Assembly (NCBI GenBank): GCA_020062665.1
Contig: JAGUVW010000078.1
Span: 1 to 36,749, forward strand
DNA: 36,749 nt
Source of the DNA: Pseudomonadales bacterium
GTDB lineage: Bacteria; Pseudomonadota; Gammaproteobacteria; Pseudomonadales; Ketobacteraceae
Reading direction: 5' to 3'
In this document: positions 8,044 to 17,040 of the stretch, piece after piece
How positions within the stretch are numbered: the first letter of the stretch is position 1
Layout: each line of letters starts with the position of its first letter
Program-made: the position numbers and the translations under genes
The notes under the pieces: model-generated
Told to the model about the DNA's origin: nothing
Seen by the model: the letters and a program-made list of their open reading frames with translations, nothing else
The model's database searches: none

Positions 8044-10431
8044 TCAGTTGCGTGTGGCGGATGCGTGCCGGCGCACGATGGCTTCAATCAGATGAGGCTG
8101 GAAGGGTTTGGCCAGATGGCCATCGAAACCATGGGCCTGACATTGGCGGATCATCGTATCGGATACGCTACCAGTGATGGCGTAGGCGGGAACCTTCAGC
8201 CCCAGCGCGCGAATGTGCTGCATGGCAGTCAGCCCGTCCATGACCGGCATGTCCACATCCATCAACACCAGCGCGGGTTTGTGCTGAATGATGCTGGCGA
8301 TGGCAGACAGGCCGTCGGACGCCGTGATCACGCGCGCACCCCAGCGGGCAATCATGGCCGACAGCAGTTTGATGTTGATGCTGTTGTCATCCACGATCAG
8401 TACCAGTCTTTCCGGCAGCGGCGTTGTTTCATCGGTGATTGGGTCAGCTGCACGAACAGGCAGTGGCGTCGCGGTGTGCGCTGTTGCTTCAAATTTATTT
8501 ACCCACAGATCCTGCATGCGGTGCCCGATGTCCACGCTCAGGGTGAAGATGCTGCCCTTGCCGAATTCGCTGGCCACCGCAATGTCACCACCCAGGTTCT
8601 GCGCGATCAGTTGCGACAGATACAGCCCCAGTCCCGACCCCGTCACAGTGAAAGCGGTGGGATCGTGGGTTTGCGCAAATGCACCGAACAGCATCGGCAG
8701 ATGCTCCGGTCTGATACCGATGCCGGTATCGATGACCGCGAAGCGGATCTGATTGTGCGTGGCGTTGGCAGATACCTGGATGTACACGCTGCCGGTCTCG
8801 GTGAATTTGATGGCATTGGAGCACAGGTTGATCAGCACCTGCTTCAGACGGGTGCGATCGCTCACCAGATGTGCCGGCAGTGGAAACACATAATCAATGT
8901 GAAAGCGCAGATGCTTTTTTGAAGCCAGAATGGAAGCGTAGTCGTGAATCTCGGCGCAGAAGGCCGGCAGTGCGAATTCCGATTTTTCAAAATCCATTTT
9001 CTGCGCTTCGATCTTCGACATGTCCAGGGTGTCGTTGATCAGGTGCAGCATGTAGTCAGCGCTGGTGGCAATGGTGCGAATGTATTCCAGCCGCTTTTCG
9101 GGGCTGATGTCGGGTGTCAGTGCCAGCTCGGTGTAGCCGAGCACAGCGGTCAGCGGCGTGCGGAACTCGTGGCTCATGGTAGCGAAGAACTGGGTCTTGG
9201 CGCGGTTCTGCAACTGCTCCCGCTCCTTTTCCTGATACGCCATTTTGGTTTGCGCGGCCACCGCCAGCGACAGCAGCAGTGATTCCACCACAAAGCCGGC
9301 GTGGCTCGACCACAGCAGCCACTGCTGGATCGGCAGCACACCATGCACCTGCAGCAGAAAGATCAGTCCGCCGATGATGGGCATCAGTTCCGACAGCAGA
9401 AAATAACCTGCCAGTGGAATCCGCCGGCGCAGCGCCTGCAGGAATACCACCAGCAAATAAACCATGCCGATCACCACGTACAGATTCGACAGGGCGCTCA
9501 GGTAAGGTGTCAGTCCCCCCAGCAGAAAATACAGACACAACGCGGTACCGAGCGCCATCATGCCCCGGTAGATCTGCAGCGCCGCGCGGGAAAATCCGAA
9601 ATCCCCCAGCGCCCGTTTGACGAAGGCCAGATAGGCCATCACCATCAGCACCACCAGCGTCTGGCCTGCAATCAAATCGGCACTGGGACTGTCGATGAAA
9701 AACCAGCGCTGAAAACTGCCGTCGAGCATGCTGTTCACGCCGGTGCCCAGAATCAGAAACACCACATAGCGGCCATAGAGCGACTGGCGGATCGAGGCCC
9801 ACAGGAACAGGTTGTACAGCAGGATCATGGTCATGACGGAATAGAACGCTGTCATCACGCCGAACCTGTGTTGCTGCAGTTCCGTCAATTGGGCGGCGGA
9901 CATGACACTGACAGGCAGACTGACGGGAAGTCCCAATCCCTGATGATCCACATATCCCAGAATGGTCAGGGGGCCGGGCGTGTCAGGCAGCGCAAAGGCG
10001 TAATAGCCGTGCTGACTGTGTTCGGCAGAATAGCGGCGCAGATAGCCGGCTTCGATCTGACGGGTGTTGCCTTCGCTGTCCTGAATCCACAGATTCAGCT
10101 GGTAAATCTGCGATTCGAACAGCGGGAACACCAGCATGGGTTGTTGCGCATTGGCGGCGTCTGACAGCGTCAGCGAGGTCTTGAACCAGTAACGCTTGCC
10201 GGTATCGGCGTGAAACAGCAGTTCATCGGTGTTGCGTTGCAGTTGCGGGCCTTCGGACAGGCGCTGCAGATCCTCCACACGCAGGCTGCGCGCGGGGTCT
10301 TCCGCCACCAGCAACTGGCGCGACAGGGGCACGGGCTGTGTCAGATCCTCAATCGCCAGCACCGTCACCTGGCTGTCCGCAGCGTTGGCGGTCAGTGCCA
10401 GCGCCAGCATCCAGGCAACCACCAACCGCAC
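8044..10431 (-). CDS. 7TMR-DISM hybrid sensor histidine kinase with C-terminal receiver
   Basis: Inner-membrane signalling kinase of ~795 aa. Order: signal peptide (cut after LTANA), periplasmic 7TMR-DISM sensor beta-domain (~20-180), seven-helix DISM membrane block (~190-390), short linker, HisKA with MSHEFRTPL (phosphoacceptor His421), HATPase (N-box NLCSNAIKF, G1 DTGIGI, G2 GSGLGL), then a receiver domain with LMDVDMPVMDG (Asp725) and conserved KPF. No HPt domain or output regulator is adjacent, so the partner lies elsewhere. Start is uncertain: the frame is open to a GTG at 10608, but the GTG at 10431 gives a standard signal peptide (MRLVVAWMLALALTANA) and lies downstream of a minus-strand TATACT at 10558-10563. 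No convincing ribosome-binding site precedes either. The extracellular ligand is unknown, perhaps a carbohydrate. Confidence 0.9.
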   Translation of the reverse strand: MRLVVAWMLALALTANAADSQVTVLAIEDLTQPVPLSRQLLVAEDPARSLRVEDLQRLSEGPQLQRNTDELLFHADTGKRYWFKTSLTLSDAANAQQPMLVFPLFESQIYQLNLWIQDSEGNTRQIEAGYLRRYSAEHSQHGYYAFALPDTPGPLTILGYVDHQGLGLPVSLPVSVMSAAQLTELQQHRFGVMTAFYSVMTMILLYNLFLWASIRQSLYGRYVVFLILGTGVNSMLDGSFQRWFFIDSPSADLIAGQTLVVLMVMAYLAFVKRALGDFGFSRAALQIYRGMMALGTALCLYFLLGGLTPYLSALSNLYVVIGMVYLLVVFLQALRRRIPLAGYFLLSELMPIIGGLIFLLQVHGVLPIQQWLLWSSHAGFVVESLLLSLAVAAQTKMAYQEKEREQLQNRAKTQFFATMSHEFRTPLTAVLGYTELALTPDISPEKRLEYIRTIATSADYMLHLINDTLDMSKIEAQKMDFEKSEFALPAFCAEIHDYASILASKKHLRFHIDYVFPLPAHLVSDRTRLKQVLINLCSNAIKFTETGSVYIQVSANATHNQIRFAVIDTGIGIRPEHLPMLFGAFAQTHDPTAFTVTGSGLGLYLSQLIAQNLGGDIAVASEFGKGSIFTLSVDIGHRMQDLWVNKFEATAHTATPLPVRAADPITDETTPLPERLVLIVDDNSINIKLLSAMIARWGARVITASDGLSAIASIIQHKPALVLMDVDMPVMDGLTAMQHIRALGLKVPAYAITGSVSDTMIRQCQAHGFDGHLAKPFQPHLIEAIVRRHASATRN

Positions 10432-10978
10432 CCATAGGGGGATGCAGGTGATGACTTGGCCGCTGTCAGCCAGCGGCCGGTGTCGGTTCAGGGGTGCGGC
10501 GAGTCGGAATAACGGCACAGGGTGCAAAAAGTCAGCAAAGTGAATCGGGTTTTGCCCAGTATAGAAGGTTGTGCGGCCACAATTAACCGCTTTGCTGCCG
10601 ATTTTCACTGCTTTCTGTCGTGTTCTGGCGGTCTGACTGACGTTCGGTTGCGGGGTGGCAGGTGGCTCTCACGGTGTTGCCACGCTCTCGCGCTACCGGC
10701 CGTGGATCCGTCCTGCTGTACAGGGTCATTCCGGCAACTCGTCGCACAATCGCACAAATATCCTGCCGAACATGTCGGTACAACCGCTGGCAGTAGTGGT
10801 CACCGGTCAGCGGCAATCCCTTACAGCCTTTTACCTGGATTGCTTCGTACGATAACCCTGCACCGCTTCACGCTCGCCTCGTTGTGAAGCGCCGCATTTG
10901 CTCGCGCACCTGTGCCGTCATGGCGTTGTCATGGAAGTACCCAGGCTTGCGGGAATTCAATCTTTCAAGGAGATCGCT
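10432..10978. other. Divergent intergenic region, kinase / BTRD1 protein
   Basis: About 550 nt without a supported gene if the kinase starts at 10431. On the minus strand a TATACT (10558-10563) with a weak TTAATT 17 nt upstream is a candidate kinase promoter. A perfect tandem repeat of the 8-mer TCGCACAA occupies 10742-10757. A GTGGC/GCCAC inverted pair lies near 10665-10685. The plus strand has GATAAC near 10850 as a weak -10 for the secreted protein gene, and AAGGAG just before ATG 10979. I see no tRNA, small-RNA signature or mobile element. Confidence 0.4.
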
Positions 10979-12979
10979 ATGACTTTTCCAAACCCGGTGG
11001 CCGCTTCACGCCGGCCGCTACTGACACTGCTCGCCGGCCTGTCGCTGACGTGGCTTGCACCCACCACCTTGCAGGCGGGTATCGTCAAGGATGAAAAAAA
11101 CCTCGGCTGGTATTCGCACCGGGATCTTACCAGTGCCCAGTTCTCTGACAAGTTTGCCGAATACAGCCGGCAGAATCTGATGATGATCGACGTGGATGCC
11201 TATCCGGCGGATGGTGAATTGCGTTATTCCATGGTGTGGCAAACCAATACCGACAAACGCGGCTGGTATGAATACCGCGACATGACCAGCGCGGAATATC
11301 ACACAAAATGGGAGGAGCTGCGCGACAAAGGCTATCGTCCTCTCGACGTGGAAAATTACGCGCTGAACGGCAAGAGCTACTGGGCCGGCATCTGGGTGCA
11401 GAATGTCGAAGGCTGGGGCTGGCTGTCGAAACGTGGTCTCACCAGCGCGGAGCATGCGCAACTGTTCGACGACATGAGCCGGCGCGGCTATCGCATCGTG
11501 GACATCGAGGTGAACAACACTTCCCAAGGTCTGCGCTACTCCAGCATCTGGTATGAAAACGTGGACGGTCGCCCCTGGATTCAGCTGCGCGACATGACGC
11601 GGGATGTTTACCAGGATTACGTCGACGACTACAGCAAGAAAGGTTTCCGCGTGGTGGATTTTGAATCCTACGATTCCGAGCGCGGCCAGCTGTATGCAGC
11701 GATCTGGGAACAGAAGCCCGGCTTCGCCTGGCAGGTACGCACCGATCGCACCCGGCAGGAATTCGTCAACCTGTGGCACCAGTATGAAGACGAAGGCTAT
11801 CGGCTGATTGATTTCGAACGCTACGACACCGACAAGGGGCCGCGCTATGGTGGCATCTGGGCCGAGAACGACAAGCGCTTCCAGTACAGCCGCAAGGGCC
11901 AGCTCGACACCGCGATCCAGCAATACCTGAACACCAACAACCTGCCAGGCATTTCTGTGGCGATCATCCAGAATGGTGTCACCCGCTACCGGCGTGGGTT
12001 CGGTTTTGCTGACGTGAATGACAACGTCACGGCGCATTCGAAAACCGTCTACATGGCCGCGTCCGTGTCCAAGGTGATCGGCGGCACACTGGCGGCGAAA
12101 CTCGAGGACGAAGGTCAGTTACGCAACGGCACCGTGTTCAGCCTGGATCTGACCCAGCCTACCTCGGACTACATTGCCGGTCTGCCGGCGCTGCACACGC
12201 ATACAGTGGATGAGCTGCTGTCCCATTTGAGCTGTGTCGGGCACTACAACGAAATGGCGAATCAGGTGACCCACTACGACAACGCCACCGACGCGGTGCA
12301 AAGCATCTGGAACACCGCGTTGCTGGCAGGCTGCACGCCGGGCAACAACTGGAATTACTCCACCCATGCCTTCACCTTTGTGGGCGCGGTGCTGGAGGGC
12401 GCCACCGGCGCCACGCTCAACGATCTGCTCGAAGACGAACTGTTCCAGCCCTATGGTCTGAACAGCATGCGCGTGATGTTTGAAAGCAACAGTCTGCCGG
12501 CCAACAGTCTGCGCGCCACGCCCTATACCACGCAGGATTCCGTTGATACCTCGGTCACACCGTTTGGTGATCCGCCGCATGCAGTAACCAATCCCAACGT
12601 GGAAACCTCCTATTCCGACAACAGCTGGAAAGTGCTGGGTGGCGGCATCGAAAGCAGCACCTATGATCTGGCCCGCTTTGGCTGGAAAGTGCTGAACGCC
12701 GACATCCTGTCGGCCGATGCCCGCGACAACCGCTTGTGGACACGGGTGAATCCATCCTTTACCCACGGCCTGTCCTGGTCGGTGACCACCGACAGCAGTG
12801 GCCGCGACGTGGCGGAATGGAATGGTACCTGGACCGGTTCGCGCACCTTCCTGCGGGCGTATCGTGACGACGGGCTGGTGATTGCGGTGATGTCCAACCG
12901 CACCACTCATCGTGGCGATCTAAACGCGGACGTGACCAATCTCACCAACAATCTGGGCAACATCGTACTGGCGCCCTGA
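10979..12979 (+). CDS. Secreted BTRD1-repeat / serine beta-lactamase-fold protein (polyglycine hydrolase-like)
   Basis: It is 666 aa from ATG 10979, with AAGGAG 8 nt upstream and a signal peptide ending LAPTTLQA. Residues ~43-300 hold five ~52-aa repeats, each with a tryptophan cluster and a pattern like GW-x-RDLTS-x-F...GYR-DVE-Y...RYS-IW (repeat tryptophans near 44, 96, 148, 200, 251). This matches the bacterial tandem repeat domain 1 seen in polyglycine hydrolases. Residues ~305-660 are a beta-lactamase/DD-peptidase (PF00144-like) domain with SxxK as SVSK (Ser362, Lys365) and Tyr460 in NYSTH. The third box is NGTWTG rather than HTG. Cys419 and Cys452 could pair. By family knowledge the activity would be a serine endoprotease or esterase outside the cytoplasm; the true substrate is unknown. 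It stands alone between divergent and unrelated genes. Confidence 0.86.
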   Translation: MTFPNPVAASRRPLLTLLAGLSLTWLAPTTLQAGIVKDEKNLGWYSHRDLTSAQFSDKFAEYSRQNLMMIDVDAYPADGELRYSMVWQTNTDKRGWYEYRDMTSAEYHTKWEELRDKGYRPLDVENYALNGKSYWAGIWVQNVEGWGWLSKRGLTSAEHAQLFDDMSRRGYRIVDIEVNNTSQGLRYSSIWYENVDGRPWIQLRDMTRDVYQDYVDDYSKKGFRVVDFESYDSERGQLYAAIWEQKPGFAWQVRTDRTRQEFVNLWHQYEDEGYRLIDFERYDTDKGPRYGGIWAENDKRFQYSRKGQLDTAIQQYLNTNNLPGISVAIIQNGVTRYRRGFGFADVNDNVTAHSKTVYMAASVSKVIGGTLAAKLEDEGQLRNGTVFSLDLTQPTSDYIAGLPALHTHTVDELLSHLSCVGHYNEMANQVTHYDNATDAVQSIWNTALLAGCTPGNNWNYSTHAFTFVGAVLEGATGATLNDLLEDELFQPYGLNSMRVMFESNSLPANSLRATPYTTQDSVDTSVTPFGDPPHAVTNPNVETSYSDNSWKVLGGGIESSTYDLARFGWKVLNADILSADARDNRLWTRVNPSFTHGLSWSVTTDSSGRDVAEWNGTWTGSRTFLRAYRDDGLVIAVMSNRTTHRGDLNADVTNLTNNLGNIVLAP

Positions 12980-12988
12980 TCCGCATGT

Positions 12989-13019
12989 GGGATGCGCCTC
13001 TTTACCGGGGCGCATTCCC
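12989..13019 (+). terminator. Hairpin after the BTRD1 protein gene (weak terminator)
   Basis: GGGATGCGCC (12989-12998) pairs with GGCGCATTCCC (13009-13019) through one bulged T and a 10-nt loop, starting 10 nt after the stop codon. No T-run follows, so termination would be Rho-assisted, or the stem may only stabilise the mRNA end. Confidence 0.4.
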
Positions 13020-13076
13020 GCGCTCTGCACTGCACCCGTCGCCAGCTTGATTAGCCCAGTCGCCTGAGTGATCATA

Positions 13077-13095
13077 GCCCCGTGCAAAAAGGGGC
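13077..13095 (+). promoter_or_regulatory. Small hairpin overlapping the acyltransferase ribosome-binding site
   Basis: GCCCC (13077-13081) pairs with GGGGC (13091-13095) around a 9-nt loop, and the purine-rich AAGGGG that would serve as Shine-Dalgarno before ATG 13105 sits partly in the stem. It could damp translation, but only five pairs form and chance is a real alternative. Confidence 0.25.
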
Positions 13096-13104
13096 ATTGC
13101 GGAT

Positions 13105-13854
13105 ATGTTTTTCCAACGACTGTGGCGTGGCTTGTTGATGGTGATCCACCTGTTCATGGGGATCGGCCAGCTGTTTCGCGCCGGCGGTCATCGCGAACCG
13201 TTTCATCCCCGCGTGCGCAACACCGTGCAGCGCTGGTACGGGCGCATGCTGCAGATACTGGATGTGGAAGTCGATGTGATCGGCACGCTGCCCCACGAAT
13301 CCAACGGCGCGGTCATCCTGATCGCCAATCACATTTCCTGGGTGGACATTCCGCTGATCGGCGCGCTGACGCCGGTGAATTTTCTGTCGAAGGCGGAAGT
13401 GGCGCAGTGGCCGGTGGTGGGATCACTGGCGGCCAGGACAGGCACTCTGTTCATCTCGCGCGGCTCGGGCGACACCGATCACGTCATGCAGGCCATGGCG
13501 AATCACCTGGGCAACAATCTGTCGGTGCTGTTTTTTCCCGAAGGCACCACTACCGATGGCAGCAAGGTGCGGCGCTTCCACAAGAAATTATTCAAGGTGT
13601 GTGAAACCACCGAGGTGCAGGTGTGTCCGCTGTTCATCCGCTACTACGCGGAAGGTGAAGTGAATCCGCTGCCCTTTGTCGGTGACATCGGCTTTGGCAC
13701 GCATCTGTGGGAATTGCTGGGGCATCGCAAACTGCGGGCCACGGTGGAAGTGCTGCCGGCGGTGAAACTCGATCCGGAACTGGTGGGGCACCAGATTCGC
13801 GGCATCGAACTGGCCATGCGCGAAAAACTGGTGACCCAGCCGCCGTCAGTCTGA
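13105..13854 (+). CDS. 1-acyl-sn-glycerol-3-phosphate acyltransferase family (PlsC-like)
   Basis: Membrane-associated lysophosphatidate acyltransferase, converting lysophosphatidic to phosphatidic acid in phospholipid synthesis. The 249 residues carry all LPLAT boxes: ANHISWVDIP (catalytic His76, Asp81), the GTLFISRG block near 113-120 (box II) and FFPEGTTTDG (143-152, box III). One hydrophobic segment at the N-terminus (LLMVIHLFMGIGQLF) anchors it. It could equally be an ornithine-lipid (OlsA-type) acyltransferase, so no symbol is given. It converges on the unknown 203-aa gene with only 5 nt between stops. Confidence 0.9.
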   Translation: MFFQRLWRGLLMVIHLFMGIGQLFRAGGHREPFHPRVRNTVQRWYGRMLQILDVEVDVIGTLPHESNGAVILIANHISWVDIPLIGALTPVNFLSKAEVAQWPVVGSLAARTGTLFISRGSGDTDHVMQAMANHLGNNLSVLFFPEGTTTDGSKVRRFHKKLFKVCETTEVQVCPLFIRYYAEGEVNPLPFVGDIGFGTHLWELLGHRKLRATVEVLPAVKLDPELVGHQIRGIELAMREKLVTQPPSV

Positions 13855-13859
13855 CGGGT

Positions 13860-14471
13860 TTACTGCGGCACCCAGGACGACCAGTCCTCTTTCACGATAT
13901 CGCAGATGCGTTTCTGGTAGTTGGCATAGTAGGCAAGGTTCGCCGGCGAGCCCTGCTGGGTCATGTCGCCCTTGGCGGTTTTCAGGGCGAAGATCGAAAA
14001 GCACCAGGCCAGAATCACGATCTTGCCGCCGTTGAGCTGCTTCTTGATTTCGGTCTTGATGTTGAGTGGGGAGTTGTATTCCTGCTTGGTGACATCCAGC
14101 ACGTCGATGCCCAGATTCTTGTATTCCTTTTTCACCTTGGCGATGCGGTTCTGATCCTCGCCGATGTGTCCTTCGTCCTTCACGCCCACGAACTGGAAGT
14201 CCGGCGCCTGGTTCTGCACCGGTGCGCCGTGGCGGCCGGACATCACGATGAACTGCGCGCTGGAAGTTTTGTCGCCGCCGGTGATTTCCTTGACGATGGG
14301 AGGCCAGGATTCGTCGCCGGTTTCGAACAGCGACAGGTAGACGTTGCCGATTTTCACCCAGGGCACCGGCGGTGTCACCAGGCCGCCCTTCATGCAGTCG
14401 TTCATGTATTCTTCGCGGACTTCTTTTACCGTGCGGGTGCTGGTGTCGGGCAGAATGATGATGGCTGGCAT
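13860..14471 (-). CDS. Unrecognised 203-aa protein
   Basis: I do not recognise this family. It is soluble and lysine-rich, with alternating beta strands and helices: opening IIILPDTSTRTVKEVREEYM, a central AQFIVMSGRHGAPVQ (72-86), charged helix KVKKEYKNLGIDVLDV (112-127) and a single hydrophobic stretch KIVILAWCFSIFAL (150-163) that could be a buried strand or short membrane segment. Start ATG 14471 is chosen for GGAGCCCGCC directly before it; an in-frame ATG at 14492 has no ribosome-binding site. A promoter with TATACT lies ~50 nt upstream, so it is probably transcribed separately from the DUF1631 gene. Its lower GC feel and many Asn/Lys residues differ a little from neighbours. Confidence 0.7.
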   Translation of the reverse strand: MPAIIILPDTSTRTVKEVREEYMNDCMKGGLVTPPVPWVKIGNVYLSLFETGDESWPPIVKEITGGDKTSSAQFIVMSGRHGAPVQNQAPDFQFVGVKDEGHIGEDQNRIAKVKKEYKNLGIDVLDVTKQEYNSPLNIKTEIKKQLNGGKIVILAWCFSIFALKTAKGDMTQQGSPANLAYYANYQKRICDIVKEDWSSWVPQ

Positions 14472-14518
14472 GGCGGGCTCCGTGGCTGACATGGGTGATG
14501 GGATCGCAGGCGCAAATC

Positions 14519-14548
14519 AGTATAGGCAGCGGATTTGCCTGCACACAA
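14519..14548 (-). promoter_or_regulatory. Sigma70-type promoter for the unknown 203-aa gene
   Basis: On the minus strand TTGTGT (14543-14548) and TATACT (14519-14524) are separated by 18 nt. TATACT matches the -10 consensus at five of six positions. Predicted transcription start is near 14512, about 40 nt before ATG 14471. Confidence 0.5.
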
Positions 14549-14576
14549 GCACAGGAATGTGACAGCGCGCTGCGAC

Positions 14577-16862
14577 TTACACCCTGGCCGGCTTGTCGGC
14601 GCCGGTCATTTTCACCATCACCGCGCTGAGTGCGCGATCCCAGAACGAACCACTTTGCAGCAGGCGCAGTTCGTCCATGTGCATCATGCGGATGATGCTG
14701 GACAGATCGGTTTCCAGCGCCTTGTGGCCGCGCCGGTTGACGAAGATGAACAGATCGGATTCCTCGGAACGGAACACCAGCTTGCAGCGCCGGGTTTTGC
14801 CTTCTTCGGTGTTGATCTCGACCCATTGACCCAGGGGCAGTGCCTGGATGCGACGCTTGAGATCGGCGTTGGCCGGTGCATCGGGATCGAACTTGAGATT
14901 GCGTTCGGCCATGCGCTGGCGCTGGCGTTCGATGGCGCTGTGCCGAGCAGACACGGGCTCGCTGATGGTGTGATCCACCGTGCGGCTGTTGGGCAGGGGT
15001 TTGTCGGGCGGGTACTGCAGGATCTGGCCGTGGATTTCCCACAGGGATGACAGAAATTTTTCCACTTCCAGGCCGGGATGCTGGATCGCTTCCAGCCCGT
15101 TGCAGATGCGTTTGAGCAGCAGCGGGATCAGTTTGATCCAGCGCTCGCGGTCGCTGCCGGCGTTGGCAGGCTGAATGCTCCAGATCAGGTCGTCGACGGT
15201 CTGCAGGCAGTCGCGCCACTGATCGGAATCGCGTCCGGCCCGCAATAACGTTTGCAGCATCAGGATGCGCCAGGGGCCGTCGATCATGTCGATCACCACC
15301 GACGGCAGGGTCTTGCCCTGCATGCGGTCGTTGATCAGCTGGTTGATGACGCGGCGGGCCTGTTCCATCTTGGCCTGGCCTTCGGCGGATTGCAGCACGC
15401 GCTTTTCCACCAGATCGGCGCGGCGTTGTTCGTCGGCCAGGAAGGCACCGAATTTCTGTTCCAGCTCGCTGAACAGTTCCAGGTTGTCGCCGGTGAACTC
15501 GTTGAGAATGCGGTGCACCACGATGCGCAATTCTTCGAGCAACAGATCCCGTTGCAGCAGGGATTCCTTTTCCCAGCCGATGGCGGCCTGGGACAGCAGC
15601 TTGAGCAGGCGGCGGGTGGGGTGCTCGGCGTCACTGAAAAACTTTTTGTTCTTGAGCGCGATCTTGATCACCGGAATCTGCAGGCGGCCCAGCAGCAGGG
15701 AGATTTCCGGCGCCATGTTGCGGTCGTCGAGAATGAACTCGAACACCATGCTCACCAGATTGATGACGTCGTCGTCGGCCTGACGCAGTTTGCGGGCGCC
15801 GGTTTCGCGGGCGATGTGGGCGATCTGGTGTTCCAGCAGCAGGCGCACGTCCAGGTGATCCACCTGGCTGTGGGGATCGTCCTCGTGCACGGTGTGGGCC
15901 TGGGCTTCCTGCAGGCGGTTGAGCACCGAGAACAGCGCGCTGTCGTCCAGCTCGCGCCCGCCCTGGTTCGGCTGCACCGAGAACAGGCGATGGTTGAGGC
16001 TGCTGTTGTAGAAATTGGCCATGACGGCCTGCAGTTCGGGGAAGCTGATGGTGTAGCTGGCGGCTTCCTGCAGCGGCAGATCGGCAAGGGACGTGGCCGG
16101 CATCGCCGAACCGGTAGCGGGCGCGGTGCTGTTGTTGGCTGGGCTGCCGCCATTGCGACTTGCATCCTTGCCGGAACGGGGCAGCCGCACATGGGGCAGG
16201 ATGCCGGCATCGATCAGGATCTTGTTGGCTTCTTCCAGGGTGGTGCGCAGGTTTTCCACTACATGGCGTTCAAAGTACTTGTACACCATCAGGCGGATTT
16301 TCAGCGGCAGATTCAGGCGTTCGGCGGCGTCGACAAAGTAGGGAATCAGTTTGTCCTGGCCCAGGGGATTGTTGGCCTCGGTGAGCCAGTCGATGCCCAG
16401 GTATTCGTTCAGGCGCTGGCTCAGGTGCAGCAGCAGATCCGGATACAGCGCGCGCAGCTTGGTGCGCATGTTGCCCACCGCCACGTCGATTTCCATCTTG
16501 TCCTTGTCGATCAGGGCCAGGGCGTCGGCGGATTTGCTGGCGGGGGTGTCCTCGCGAATGCCGTGCTCCAGGCGATCGAATTCCGCCGCCATCAGTTCGC
16601 GGAAGCGGGCGTCCACGTCGTGGGCGTGCAGGCGCAATTCCCGCATGGCTTCGAAGAACTGGTTCTGCTCGTTGTTGTTCTGGGCGTTTTCCGCCAGCTC
16701 GAAAAAGGCGTCGTCGGTGAAATTGAAGAGGGTCTTGATGAGGTCGGACAGGTTGGCCAGCACGCGGCTCTGGATATTGATCAGCAATGAGGCACGTCGC
16801 TCCGGCCTGCGCTGCTGCAGGCTGAAGCCGGTCTCAAATGATGTCGTATCCGATGACGCCAT
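14577..16862 (-). CDS. DUF1631 family protein
   Basis: A large cytoplasmic protein of unknown function, 761 aa from ATG 16862 (MASSDTTSFETG); GGAG lies 10 nt upstream and the longer frame to 16979 is poorly protein-like. Mostly helical with the family's features: N-terminal VLANLSDLIKTLF and ELMAAEFDRLE, central INLVSMVFEFILDDRNMAPEI, and a C-terminal small beta-rich domain (~670-740) with LGQWVEI...RRCKLVF...YIFVNRRG-like sequence (here FIFVNRRGHKALE) reminiscent of PilZ-like folds. These proteins are often mis-annotated as thymidine phosphorylase; nothing here supports that. The PilZ-like tail suggests a link to cyclic-di-GMP or surface behaviour, but I cannot see a full RxxxR motif. Transcribed alone or ahead of the 203-aa gene. 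Confidence 0.88.
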   Translation of the reverse strand: MASSDTTSFETGFSLQQRRPERRASLLINIQSRVLANLSDLIKTLFNFTDDAFFELAENAQNNNEQNQFFEAMRELRLHAHDVDARFRELMAAEFDRLEHGIREDTPASKSADALALIDKDKMEIDVAVGNMRTKLRALYPDLLLHLSQRLNEYLGIDWLTEANNPLGQDKLIPYFVDAAERLNLPLKIRLMVYKYFERHVVENLRTTLEEANKILIDAGILPHVRLPRSGKDASRNGGSPANNSTAPATGSAMPATSLADLPLQEAASYTISFPELQAVMANFYNSSLNHRLFSVQPNQGGRELDDSALFSVLNRLQEAQAHTVHEDDPHSQVDHLDVRLLLEHQIAHIARETGARKLRQADDDVINLVSMVFEFILDDRNMAPEISLLLGRLQIPVIKIALKNKKFFSDAEHPTRRLLKLLSQAAIGWEKESLLQRDLLLEELRIVVHRILNEFTGDNLELFSELEQKFGAFLADEQRRADLVEKRVLQSAEGQAKMEQARRVINQLINDRMQGKTLPSVVIDMIDGPWRILMLQTLLRAGRDSDQWRDCLQTVDDLIWSIQPANAGSDRERWIKLIPLLLKRICNGLEAIQHPGLEVEKFLSSLWEIHGQILQYPPDKPLPNSRTVDHTISEPVSARHSAIERQRQRMAERNLKFDPDAPANADLKRRIQALPLGQWVEINTEEGKTRRCKLVFRSEESDLFIFVNRRGHKALETDLSSIIRMMHMDELRLLQSGSFWDRALSAVMVKMTGADKPARV

Positions 16863-16963
16863 TCCTGGATGACTCCGATGGAGTGTGCGGGCGCGCCACA
16901 CACCCTCAATGCAGGAAGAAGGTAAGAGCCGTGAATTGTTCCAAAATCCGGCGATTCTGGCTA

Positions 16964-16976
16964 CGTCAATTTGACG
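16964..16976. promoter_or_regulatory. Perfect inverted repeat upstream of the DUF1631 gene
   Basis: CGTCAA and TTGACG flank a single T, about 100 nt before ATG 16862. On the minus strand one arm is also a TTGAC-type -35 hexamer, though no good -10 follows at the proper distance. Possible operator for DUF1631 expression. Confidence 0.3.
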
Positions 16977-17040
16977 CAAAGCCCTTGGAGTTACATAAAG
17001 CTACTTAAGTTAGACGTGTTTCTGCCAAAACCTGACTTTG

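Noticed and set aside
10742-10757. Tandem TCGCACAA repeat as a possible CRISPR-like or origin element
   Set aside because: Only two copies of an 8-mer with no spacers or DnaA-box pattern.
14563-14572. CAGCGCGCTG palindrome after the DUF1631 stop
   Set aside because: Short, GC-only self-complementary word with no loop or U-tract; likely chance in GC-rich DNA.
15252-16790. 512-aa open frame on the plus strand opposite the DUF1631 gene
   Set aside because: Its sequence is a low-complexity mix rich in Gln, His, Val and Gly, as expected opposite a GC-rich gene, and it lacks any recognised motif; the minus frame is a clear family protein.
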